From contig PBMJ01000017.1 in NCBI GenBank assembly GCA_002722525.1, positions 9,047-28,424 on the forward strand: a stretch of DNA of 19,378 bases, given 5' to 3'. This stretch comes from Acidimicrobiaceae bacterium (GTDB lineage Bacteria > Actinomycetota > Acidimicrobiia > Acidimicrobiales > UBA8592). The position numbers were made by a program, and so were the translations under genes. The notes under the pieces were generated by a model. That model saw only the letters and a program-made list of their open reading frames with translations, did not search any database and was not told where the DNA came from. Below are positions 1 through 6,618 of the stretch, one piece after another. The stretch's first letter is position 1; each line of letters begins with the position of its first letter.

Positions 1-159
1 GCCGACAAGAGCAACATTGGCGATGCCATGATTATGCTCGAGTATTTCATGCGCCATACGCCATAAAGCTCGGCGCACATTATCCGAGTCCATGACTTCC
101 GACCGAGCGACAAAAACGCCCCTGATGTGGGGCGTTGATCCATCTTCTTGTACTGCCAT
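1..159 (-). CDS. pyrR: PyrR, bifunctional pyr mRNA-binding attenuation protein / uracil phosphoribosyltransferase (partial, N-terminal 53 codons)
   Basis: Reading frame open from the ATG at 159 to the window edge, so only the N-terminus is seen. The residues match the PyrR N-terminus: a RRALWRMAHEILEHN helix followed by GIANVALVG, the first strand of the phosphoribosyltransferase fold. The PRPP-binding motif lies outside the window. PyrR senses UMP/UTP and controls pyrimidine biosynthesis genes by binding their mRNA. The start is preceded by GAAAGGTG about 5 nt upstream, a reasonable ribosome-binding site. A PyrR-type RNA hairpin stands immediately before it (173-205), so autoregulation is likely. 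The gene follows nusB with a gap of about 100 nt and probably heads a pyr operon to the left of the window. Confidence 0.93.
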   Translation of the reverse strand, partial: MAVQEDGSTPHIRGVFVARSEVMDSDNVRRALWRMAHEILEHNHGIANVALVG

Positions 160-172
160 CGCGGCACCTTTC

Positions 173-205
173 ACCGTTTGAGCCTCACGGGACTCGATTT
201 ACGGT
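173..205 (-). promoter_or_regulatory. PyrR-binding RNA hairpin in the pyrR leader
   Basis: In the transcript sense, 194-181 reads AGTCCCGTGAGGCT, a full match to the known PyrR-recognition consensus ARUCCNGNGAGGYU. It folds as expected: an upper stem GAGUC/GGCUC (191-195 with 180-184, one G-U pair) closes the six-base loop CCGUGA. A purine-rich internal loop (AAAUC opposite AA) separates it from a lower stem ACCGU/ACGGU (201-205 with 173-177). The pyrR ribosome-binding site GAAAGGTG begins one base after the hairpin. No U-tract or terminator hairpin is seen between it and the ATG. PyrR binding would therefore be expected to block translation initiation rather than cause transcription attenuation, as described in mycobacteria. 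Confidence 0.85.
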
Positions 206-260
206 CAGTGACAACCTACCATCTCAGTCTGGCTTTGCGCGCGTATTCTTGATTTTTTCT

Positions 261-710
261 TTAGATTGGTTCTTCAGGACGGAATCGCAAACACGCTTCT
301 GCCAGAACACCATTAATAAAAGGGCCAGATGCATCAGTAGAGTACTTCGCTGCCAGTTCTACCGCTTCGCTAACGATAACTGCTGCGGGGATCTTGGGAT
401 TTGAGATAATTTCACACATAGACATTCGAAGAATCGACAAGTCGACGGCGGCCATTCTCTCTAATTCCCATTTCTGACTAATATCGGAGATTTCTTCGTC
501 AACTCTTTCGATATCCCTTAGCAACCGGTCAAAGATATTCTGTGCATAGCCATCAAGGCCCAGTGGGCTACATTCGACGACCTTTTCCAAATCGTCCTGT
601 TTCAATTCGGCTTCATAAAGCAACCCAAGAAGAGTCTCTCTGCCTTGACGGCGCTTCGCAATGTAGTCGGGCGTCCCTTCAGGTAGTTCGTTAGTAGCTG
701 CTGTATCCAT
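261..710 (-). CDS. nusB: Transcription antitermination protein NusB
   Basis: A protein of 149 aa, normal for NusB, which pairs with NusE (ribosomal protein S10) and binds boxA RNA to support antitermination of rRNA operons. The sequence fits the all-helical NusB fold: an early RRQGRETLLGLLYEAEL helix, a central IDRLLRDIERVDEEISDISQKW-type region, then RMAAVDLSILRMSMCEI and the conserved IPAAVIVSEAVELAAKYSTDASGPFINGVL core split over two helices. The start at 710 is supported by a strong AGGAGG site (720-725). It lies 27 nt after efp, the usual actinobacterial efp-nusB-pyrR arrangement. Confidence 0.97.
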   Translation of the reverse strand: MDTAATNELPEGTPDYIAKRRQGRETLLGLLYEAELKQDDLEKVVECSPLGLDGYAQNIFDRLLRDIERVDEEISDISQKWELERMAAVDLSILRMSMCEIISNPKIPAAVIVSEAVELAAKYSTDASGPFINGVLAEACLRFRPEEPI

Positions 711-718
711 TTGCCCCT

Positions 719-732
719 ACCTCCTGAAGGAG
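719..732 (-). promoter_or_regulatory. nusB ribosome-binding site inside a small hairpin
   Basis: In transcript sense, CTCC-TTCA-GGAG (732-721) forms a 4-bp stem with a tetraloop, and its 3' arm is part of the AGGAGG Shine-Dalgarno (725-720) of nusB. The stem is short, so it may only tune initiation, perhaps being opened by ribosomes terminating at the efp stop a few bases upstream. This is a structural reading from the sequence alone. Confidence 0.35.
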
Positions 733-737
733 AGCAC

Positions 738-1301
738 TTACGCTCGGCTAATATAGCTCCCAGATCTGGTATCCACCTTGACTGTCTCTCCAATCTCTAG
801 AAATAGGGGGACTTGGATAGTTAGACCAGTCTCTAATGTTGCAGGTTTTGTAGCTCCGGAAACACGATCCCCTTGGATGCCTGGCTCCGTTTCAGTAATT
901 ACTAGTTCCACAGAAGCAGTCAGTTCGGTGCTGACGATTTCATCACCATACATAAGAAGAACTGCTGAAGAACCTTCGACTATATAATTCGCTGTTTCGC
1001 CTAGAGTATCTGAGGCAACGTTAATTTGTTCGTATGTTTCGTTATCCATAAAGACGAATCCCTCGCCATCTCGATAGAGATATTGCATTTCGCGCTTGTC
1101 TATATTCGCACGCTCAACTGTCTCTCCAGCTCGAAAGGTTTTCTCGACAACTGCTCCAGTTCGGATATTTTTAAGCTTACTTCGAACGAAGGCGGGGCCT
1201 TTCCCAGGTTTCACATGCTGAAATTCAATTACTTGCATGAGGTTTCCATCGAGCAACAAGGTCCAACCGTTTTTAAGTTCGTTCGTGGATACAGCGGCCA
1301 T
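738..1301 (-). CDS. efp: Translation elongation factor P
   Basis: A protein of 187 aa, full length for EF-P, which enters the ribosomal E site and relieves stalling at polyproline stretches. Domain I carries the tip loop HVKPGKGPAFVRSKLKN; K34 occupies the position modified in E. coli. The palindromic PGKGP tip (residues 32-36) is the form seen in the actinobacterial EF-P subfamily, in which the lysine is reported to work unmodified. The C-terminal OB domain ends with the typical VPLFLEIGETVKVDTRSGSYISRA. The ATG is preceded by GGGAG at a good distance. The gene sits between pepQ and nusB, its usual location in actinobacteria. Confidence 0.98.
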   Translation of the reverse strand: MAAVSTNELKNGWTLLLDGNLMQVIEFQHVKPGKGPAFVRSKLKNIRTGAVVEKTFRAGETVERANIDKREMQYLYRDGEGFVFMDNETYEQINVASDTLGETANYIVEGSSAVLLMYGDEIVSTELTASVELVITETEPGIQGDRVSGATKPATLETGLTIQVPLFLEIGETVKVDTRSGSYISRA

Positions 1302-1352
1302 TTCGCTCCCAGATCTATTTCAATATTAGTGTTCCACTCTAACCGGATAGCG

Positions 1353-2447
1353 TTAGGCTTGCGGTGACTTGCCACTAAGAGTTAATTGCCTTGCCCCTGT
1401 TTCTGTTATCTCGTATAGGTCTTCCCATCGGACCCCACAACTGTCTGTAAAGTAAATTCCAGGCTCGATAGTTACTACCATTCCAGTCAACAATTTCTCT
1501 TTACTTTGACTATTGATAGCAGGTGATTCATGAATATCAAGCCCAACACCATGTCCCGTACCGTGGATAAAGGATGACCCCCATCCCGCTTCTTCAATTA
1601 TCGTCCGGCAACGTCGATCTATCTCAGCACATGGCATATCTGGTTCAAGAATCCTTATTCCCTCTTGTTGCGCTTCGAGAACTACCCCCAAGTAGTTCTC
1701 CTGTAAGTCGGTAGGTTTACCGATAACGAAGGTTCGTGTCATATCCGATCTGTACCCGTCGACAACTGCGCCTACGTCGATTATTAACAAATCACCTTGT
1801 TCAATTTGTTTTTCGCTTGGTTGCGCATGTGGTTTAGAACTATTCACCCCAGATGCAACTATTGTCTTATAAGCGCTTTCCGATGCGCCATATTCTCGAA
1901 TTTTATTGTCAAGATGCGTAGCTACTTCCATCTCGGATACCTTCTGAGAAAAAAGAGGAATTGTATCTTTCAGGGCGTGGTCAACTATCTTTGCCGCAAG
2001 AGAGATTCTGTCTATTTCACATTGATCTTTTAGCGCCCTAAGACCGCTTAAGGGATCAGAAGGGACAATCTCTCCTGCAAGGATTTCACCAAGACGTACA
2101 GCTGTTGCCCAGGTCACTTGATTGGAATCAAGTTTAATTGTTTTACGTCCCGCAAGTTTAGATAAGTCTTCTATCGAATTTTTTGAAATAGATAGTTCAG
2201 CCGTTGAACGACTCTGCATTATTTGAAGAGGTCCCTGCTCCTGATATCTTTGATCGGTGATAAGAACGAACCTCTCGTGGTCGATATAGATAGTTCCGTT
2301 GCTTCCAGTAAATCCAGTCATCCATTGAACGTTCGAAGGGTCCATGACAACTACTGCTTCACTCTTTGAGATCTGAGAGCGAACTTTATCTGACCTATCA
2401 GAAAGGTTTAACGGGCTTAATGCTTCTTCTGTTCGTAGGCAATTCAT
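1353..2447 (-). CDS. M24-family Xaa-Pro peptidase (aminopeptidase P / prolidase type)
   Basis: A protein of 364 aa with a creatinase N-terminal domain (about 20-145) and a pita-bread catalytic domain (about 145-355). All five metal ligands of the M24 family are visible: D224 (IIDVGA), D235 (GYRSDMTRTF), H299 (HGTGHGVGL), E328 (TIEPGIYF) and E342 (VRWEDLYEI). It should cleave bonds involving proline, probably with two Mn ions, in the cytoplasm. The gene is often called pepQ or pepP; the sequence alone does not decide between dipeptidase and aminopeptidase. The ATG overlaps the aroQ stop as ATGA and has no good ribosome-binding site, so translation probably couples to aroQ. This aroQ-pepQ-efp order is standard in actinobacteria. 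Confidence 0.93.
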   Translation of the reverse strand: MNCLRTEEALSPLNLSDRSDKVRSQISKSEAVVVMDPSNVQWMTGFTGSNGTIYIDHERFVLITDQRYQEQGPLQIMQSRSTAELSISKNSIEDLSKLAGRKTIKLDSNQVTWATAVRLGEILAGEIVPSDPLSGLRALKDQCEIDRISLAAKIVDHALKDTIPLFSQKVSEMEVATHLDNKIREYGASESAYKTIVASGVNSSKPHAQPSEKQIEQGDLLIIDVGAVVDGYRSDMTRTFVIGKPTDLQENYLGVVLEAQQEGIRILEPDMPCAEIDRRCRTIIEEAGWGSSFIHGTGHGVGLDIHESPAINSQSKEKLLTGMVVTIEPGIYFTDSCGVRWEDLYEITETGARQLTLSGKSPQA

Positions 2448-2878
2448 TTCAGAGCATCAGCTAATGCATGCACAGCAAGCTCATAACCGTAACCGCCCAA
2501 ACCTATAATCGCCCCTGTTGCAACAGGGGCGACAACCGAGGTATGCCTCCATGATTCGCGAGCATTAGGGTTTGACAAATGCAATTCAATGACTGGGCCT
2601 TCGAAGGCTGCTAAAGCATCATGGATCGACCATCCATAGTGGGTAAGCGCTCCGGGGTTAATTATTATGCCTGGATATGTGTTACGCGCTAACTGTATCT
2701 CTTCAACGATGCTTCCTTCATCGTTGTACTGTCGATGGATTAACTCATAACCATGTTCAGCTGCTACTGATTCAGCCCTTTTGACATAATCGCCAAGAGT
2801 TGATTCGCCGTAGATTTCAGGTTCTCGGTTTCCGAGTAAATTTAAATTTGGGCCGGATATTAATAGGATTTGTTTCAC
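2444..2878 (-). CDS. aroQ: 3-dehydroquinate dehydratase, type II
   Basis: A protein of 144 aa, the size of type II enzymes, which dehydrate 3-dehydroquinate to 3-dehydroshikimate in the shikimate pathway. The N-terminus has GPNLNLLGNREPEIYG, giving the active-site lid arginine R18 and catalytic Y23. Substrate-binding residues are N74 (NPGAL), H80 (THYGWS), H100 (ELHLSN), R107 and R111 (NARESWRH). The usual NHEG motif reads NDEG (residues 52-55), a histidine-to-aspartate change in a normally conserved spot. The start is GTG at 2878, overlapping the aroB stop as GTGA, with GGAGG 7 nt upstream. A perfect 24-bp palindrome lies inside the coding region (2509-2532). Confidence 0.96.
   Translation of the reverse strand: MKQILLISGPNLNLLGNREPEIYGESTLGDYVKRAESVAAEHGYELIHRQYNDEGSIVEEIQLARNTYPGIIINPGALTHYGWSIHDALAAFEGPVIELHLSNPNARESWRHTSVVAPVATGAIIGLGGYGYELAVHALADALK
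2509..2532. repeat. Perfect 24-bp palindrome inside aroQ
   Basis: The left arm TCGCCCCTGTTG (2509-2520) is followed directly by its exact reverse complement (2521-2532); pairing breaks at 2508/2533. As RNA it would form a GC-rich stem of 10 bp with a UGCA tetraloop. On the minus strand it encodes the conserved APVATGA stretch of AroQ, starting about 90 nt before the stop. No U-run follows on either strand, so it is not a standard intrinsic terminator. Confidence 0.9.
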
Positions 2879-3885
2879 TTTAAGGCCTCCATCGCTTCTT
2901 TCAGAATCTCTTGGTTTTCAATTTTTACTACCTCTACTCCGTTAGGTCCATCAAGAACAAAAGAAATCCCATCGAGCGCTTTCTTGTCTCTTTGGAACAG
3001 GCCAACTATCTGATCCCAATCACATGAAGAAGGCAGACAGTACGAAAGGCCGTAGTGTGCCAAGATTTTTTCATGTTCTTCAACTCGTTCTTGATCTATC
3101 CTCCCGAGTATTTTCGCTATTTCGGCGGCGTAACGAATTCCTATAGCAACCGCTTCGCCATGAGCTAGGGCGAAATCTTTTTCCATTTCAAGAGCGTGGG
3201 CAAGTGTATGCCCGTAGTTGAGGATTGCCCTTCGGCCCGTTTCTCGTTCGTCTTCCCGCACGATCTCCGCTTTTAGCTGGATGCAATTCATAATTTGTTC
3301 AGTTAAAGAAAGTTTATGAAGATCTTTGGCTCCCAAAAAGTGATATTTCGCTACCTCACCATATCCGCACCGCCATTCGCGTTCGGGCAATGACGACAAG
3401 GTAGCTACATCGCAGATAACTCCTGCAGGCTGCCAGAAAGAGCCGACAAGGTTTTTCCCCTCAGTGAGATTGACAGCAGTTTTCCCACCGATAGCTGCAT
3501 CAACCATTCCCAATAGAGTTGTGGGGACATGAATTACTTTGACGCCGCGATGGTAAACGGCGGATGCAAACCCTGCGACATCAGTTACAAGCCCGCCGCC
3601 GACCGCAATGACCACATCGGTTCGCGTAAGTCCCCATTGGGCCCATTTATTGCATAAATCTTCTATCGTTTTTAGGCTCTTAACATTCTCTCCATCGCCT
3701 ATATGGAATGTCTCTTGCTCTGTTGAAGTAAACGGAGCAATTCCAATATTGGGCTGAGTTACTATTGCTGCTCTTTTAGCTTGTTTAGGCAAAAGGGAGT
3801 CTAGAACTCGATCTAGGCAATCCGTTCCAATAAGAACAGGGTATGACCTCTCTCCTAGCTCAACTTGAATTTGCTTCATGTCCAC
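2875..3885 (-). CDS. aroB: 3-dehydroquinate synthase
   Basis: A protein of 336 aa, slightly short for the family, catalysing the NAD- and metal-dependent cyclisation of DAHP to 3-dehydroquinate. The NAD-binding core has VVIAVGGGLVTDVAGFASAV (91-110) and HVPTTLLGMVDAAIGGKTAVN (119-139). Metal ligands are E177 (GYGEVAK), H226 (NYGHTLAHALE) and H242 (LAHGEAVAIGI). Two starts are possible: GTG at 3885 or ATG at 3879. There is no Shine-Dalgarno for either. A TACTCT -10-like box ends 6 nt before the GTG, so the GTG with a leaderless message is preferred. Its 3' end overlaps aroQ by 4 nt. The aroC and aroK genes that often sit between aroE and aroB in actinobacteria are absent here. Confidence 0.97.
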   Translation of the reverse strand: MDMKQIQVELGERSYPVLIGTDCLDRVLDSLLPKQAKRAAIVTQPNIGIAPFTSTEQETFHIGDGENVKSLKTIEDLCNKWAQWGLTRTDVVIAVGGGLVTDVAGFASAVYHRGVKVIHVPTTLLGMVDAAIGGKTAVNLTEGKNLVGSFWQPAGVICDVATLSSLPEREWRCGYGEVAKYHFLGAKDLHKLSLTEQIMNCIQLKAEIVREDERETGRRAILNYGHTLAHALEMEKDFALAHGEAVAIGIRYAAEIAKILGRIDQERVEEHEKILAHYGLSYCLPSSCDWDQIVGLFQRDKKALDGISFVLDGPNGVEVVKIENQEILKEAMEALK

Positions 3886-3891
3886 AACTTG

Positions 3892-3897
3892 AGAGTA
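3892..3897 (-). promoter_or_regulatory. Candidate -10 box for a leaderless aroB transcript
   Basis: TACTCT (TANNNT class) in transcript sense, separated by 6 nt from the GTG at 3885. Transcription would start at or next to the start codon. No Shine-Dalgarno and no clear -35 box are seen. It is the weakest match to TATAAT among the six such sites in the window. Confidence 0.42.
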
Positions 3898-3943
3898 GTC
3901 ATTACGGAGAGCTTCTGTGCGGAGTTATTTCTAATCTGGCGAA

Positions 3944-4798
3944 TTATTTAGAAATTTGTTGAATTACGGCCTCTTGCATGATATGTACGGGGGCTTCTTT
4001 ATTTGTCCAAAGGGTGTACTGCAAAGCAGCTTGGTGGATAAGCATTCCTATCCCGTTCATAGTTCGAGCTCCAATTCGACTTGCATTTTTAAGGAATTCA
4101 GTCTCCAGAGGATGATAAATCAAGTCAACGACTATTTGACCTTTATGCATAACCTCAACGGGCAAAGGAAGCTGATTCTCATTACCCGCTCCTCGCATAC
4201 CAATTGGCGTTGCATTAATTATCACATCTACCTCCTCGGCTTCCGACAAAGAACCGGACCGACCGACTTGCCCTGCCAAGGATGCAGCTTTTCTAGACTT
4301 TGAATCATTTCTGCTTGAAACAATAACCTCAGCAGCGCCTGCTTCTCCTAAAGCTAAGGCAACTGCTTTGGCTGCTCCTCCAGCTCCTATAACTAAGTAT
4401 GACTTTCCTTCAGTCTCCTCTTTTGTCTCAGCTACAACAGCTTTTATAAATCCTTCTCCATCGGTATTGTGACCTACAAGAGCGCCCCCGTTTTTGGAAA
4501 CACAGTTGACAGCCCCCAGTCTTTTCGCATGGGCGGTAGTCTCATCAACTAAATTAGCGACAGCCTCTTTATGGGGCATAGTGACGGAAAGGCCACCTAT
4601 TTCAGACTGGCGCATTTCTTCGAGCACATCGCTCACTTGCTCAGCCGTTATGCTCACAGCAGAGTAGCTCCAATTTACTTGATCATGTTCAAATGCAGCA
4701 TTGTAAATCGTTGGAGATAAAGAGTGGAGGACAGGATCACCGATTACCGCTGCTGCAGTTCTCCCAGCCGAAGGAATCAAAAACTTAGCCACACCCAA
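3944..4798 (-). CDS. aroE: Shikimate dehydrogenase
   Basis: A protein of about 284 aa, typical of AroE, which reduces 3-dehydroshikimate to shikimate with NADPH. The substrate domain shows HSLSPTIYNAAF (S26, S28), the catalytic lysine K77 in SVTMPHK, and the catalytic aspartate D113 in NTDGEGF. The nucleotide-binding loop is GAGGAA (138-143), followed by NATPIGM and a C-terminal NGIGMLIHQAALQY. The start is uncertain: TTG at 4798 or GTG at 4792, both overlapping the mltG stop (14 or 8 nt), with only a weak purine stretch upstream. Coupling to mltG translation is likely. A 58-nt gap separates it from aroB. Confidence 0.96.
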   Translation of the reverse strand: MGVAKFLIPSAGRTAAAVIGDPVLHSLSPTIYNAAFEHDQVNWSYSAVSITAEQVSDVLEEMRQSEIGGLSVTMPHKEAVANLVDETTAHAKRLGAVNCVSKNGGALVGHNTDGEGFIKAVVAETKEETEGKSYLVIGAGGAAKAVALALGEAGAAEVIVSSRNDSKSRKAASLAGQVGRSGSLSEAEEVDVIINATPIGMRGAGNENQLPLPVEVMHKGQIVVDLIYHPLETEFLKNASRIGARTMNGIGMLIHQAALQYTLWTNKEAPVHIMQEAVIQQISK

Positions 4799-6161
4799 GG
4801 TCTCTTTCTATACAGATCAGTACTGCCTGCTGAAATTCTTGATTTGTGGTTGCAAATGTGTGAGAACCTGGTCCGAATTCGTCAGTTCTTACATAGTAAA
4901 GCCAGTCACCCGCCTCAGGGTTTAGCGCTGCTTCTAAGGAGAGCTTACCGGGAGCAGCAATTGGGCTTGGAGGTAAGCCTCCATAGATCCTTGTATTGTA
5001 GGGTGAGTCAACTTCAAGATCACTTTGAGATAGTTGTCTATCTCCTTCAAGTGCATAAACTATCGTTGCGTCTATCCCGAGCGGCATCCCCAAATCGAGC
5101 CTGTTGTAGATCACACGGGCTATTTTCCCACGATCACCTTCAGTTTTTGCTTCTTCTTCGATCAACGAAGCGACTATAAGAACCTGATACGGATTTAGGC
5201 CTAGAGCTACTGATAGTTCTGCTAGCCTCACTTCATTTGCAACGACATCAAATTGCGCAACCATTCTATTGAGAAAGGATTGCTCATCTTCCAGTGAATC
5301 TTCAGCGATATCATACGTTTCGGGGAAATATATACCTTCACGTATCAGCCCCAACCATTCATCTCCAAGCACGGCAGGAGTTTGAGATGAATTAATGGCT
5401 AATTCAAGTTCGCTGGGATCGAAGGAAGATACTTGTTGCAGAAGGGCATCTTTCATTTCCTGAAGAGTTAAACCTTCAGGGACCGTAACAAAAAAACGTT
5501 CTTCGACTATCTCTATTGGCCCTTTTTCAAGGCTTTCTCTTGCGTCCCAGACGGCACTATTTATCTGGAAGGCATACTCTCCCGCTTGGAAATCTGATGC
5601 GTTTTTAAAACGGAGGTAATACCGAAACACCGTACTGTTAGCAACTACATCGTTTTCCGCCAAAATCCGAGCAATGTCGTCTGTCGTTGCACCTTGGGGA
5701 ATTTCGATTACAAGTTCGACTCCTGGTTCCCCTGGAGGGTCTAGCTGGTCGTCAACCCACCCACGAACAAAGTTGTACGTAAAGAACCCGATAATGATAA
5801 TAACGGATGCAAATATAGCGAATCTTATAGCCGTATTGAGGCGAGGAGGAATCCGCTCCCATTCTCGGTCATCATAGTATTCATCTTCATACCAAGGGGG
5901 AAGATCACGAGGGTGAACACTTGGTGTAGAAGTCGGCTGGACTTCAATTATTGATGCCGGATACTCGGCTGCAAATGGATCTTGAAAGGTATTAGGCGAT
6001 TCCTCTTCTCGAAAAGCAATATCGCCATACTCTATTTCACTTTCTTCACCATCTGGGATTAACGGGTACATAGACAGTTGCTCGTCAGAGTGTTCAGGAA
6101 TGTTATTCTTAGGGGTATCGTCCCGATCGGTTAGCTCGGGATCTTTGTCAGACTCTTCCAT
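4785..6161 (-). CDS. mltG: Endolytic murein transglycosylase MltG (YceG-like)
   Basis: A protein of 458 aa that cuts nascent glycan strands at the outer face of the membrane, helping to set peptidoglycan chain length. An acidic, disordered cytoplasmic N-terminus (1-110, with a WYEDEYYDDREWE patch) precedes one membrane segment (about 111-132, RFAIFASVIIIIGFF). A LysM-like domain (about 148-215) and the YceG catalytic domain (220-450) follow. The catalytic glutamate is in ASLIEEEAK, E335 by comparison with E. coli. YNRLDLGMPLGIDATIVYAL and the GGLPPSPIAAPG loop are family signatures. Its ATG overlaps the ruvX stop by one base (TGATG). The long acidic tail is typical of actinobacterial MltG and may bind division or elongation partners, which is inference. 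Confidence 0.96.
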   Translation of the reverse strand: MEESDKDPELTDRDDTPKNNIPEHSDEQLSMYPLIPDGEESEIEYGDIAFREEESPNTFQDPFAAEYPASIIEVQPTSTPSVHPRDLPPWYEDEYYDDREWERIPPRLNTAIRFAIFASVIIIIGFFTYNFVRGWVDDQLDPPGEPGVELVIEIPQGATTDDIARILAENDVVANSTVFRYYLRFKNASDFQAGEYAFQINSAVWDARESLEKGPIEIVEERFFVTVPEGLTLQEMKDALLQQVSSFDPSELELAINSSQTPAVLGDEWLGLIREGIYFPETYDIAEDSLEDEQSFLNRMVAQFDVVANEVRLAELSVALGLNPYQVLIVASLIEEEAKTEGDRGKIARVIYNRLDLGMPLGIDATIVYALEGDRQLSQSDLEVDSPYNTRIYGGLPPSPIAAPGKLSLEAALNPEAGDWLYYVRTDEFGPGSHTFATTNQEFQQAVLICIERDLGCG

Positions 6162-6610
6162 CAGTCGCTTGCCGCCTCTTTAAGAGACGCAGAAGCACTT
6201 ATCTTATGATCTAGCCAGGTCTGCAGGATTATGGATGCCGCAACTTGGTCGATGACATTCTTTTGCTCTTTCTCTGAAACACCTTGATCATGAAGGATCT
6301 GTTTAGCTGTAGTTGTCGTAAACCTTTCATCGAATGTGTCAACAGGAATTCCGGTATTTCTCTCGAGGTGTTTAATTTCCTTGAGTACATTTTCTGCTGA
6401 TGCTCCTAGGCTTCCATCAAGTGATAGAGGCATTCCGACAACCAAAAGCTCAACTTCCCATTCATGTGCGATAGCTTTTATCGTTTCGTGGTCTTCACTT
6501 GTCTGTGAACTTCGATGAACCACGGTCAGTGGCGTTGCAAGAGTCATTTCCTGGTTACTGATAGCTATACCAATTTTTTTCGACCCGATATCGATTCCGA
6601 GAACCCTCAA
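6161..6610 (-). CDS. ruvX: Putative pre-16S rRNA nuclease / Holliday junction resolvase-like YqgF
   Basis: A protein of 149 aa with the RNase H-like YqgF fold. The first acidic residue, D7, is in VLGIDIGSKKIGIAIS; LLVVGMPLSLDGSLG, DTFDERFTT and the C-terminal DQVAASIILQTWLDH complete the family pattern. In bacteria this protein is linked to 16S rRNA 5'-end maturation; the older resolvase name persists. The start is TTG at 6610, with TAAGGA 5 nt upstream as ribosome-binding site, and lies 8 nt after the alaS stop. The alaS-ruvX-mltG-aroE order is standard for actinobacteria. Confidence 0.96.
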   Translation of the reverse strand: MRVLGIDIGSKKIGIAISNQEMTLATPLTVVHRSSQTSEDHETIKAIAHEWEVELLVVGMPLSLDGSLGASAENVLKEIKHLERNTGIPVDTFDERFTTTTAKQILHDQGVSEKEQKNVIDQVAASIILQTWLDHKISASASLKEAASD

Positions 6611-6618
6611 AATAATCC

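Noticed and set aside
1323..1328. TAATAT as an efp promoter -10
   Set aside because: No matching -35 and efp has a normal Shine-Dalgarno; most likely transcribed with pepQ. Possible, but not supported well enough to list.
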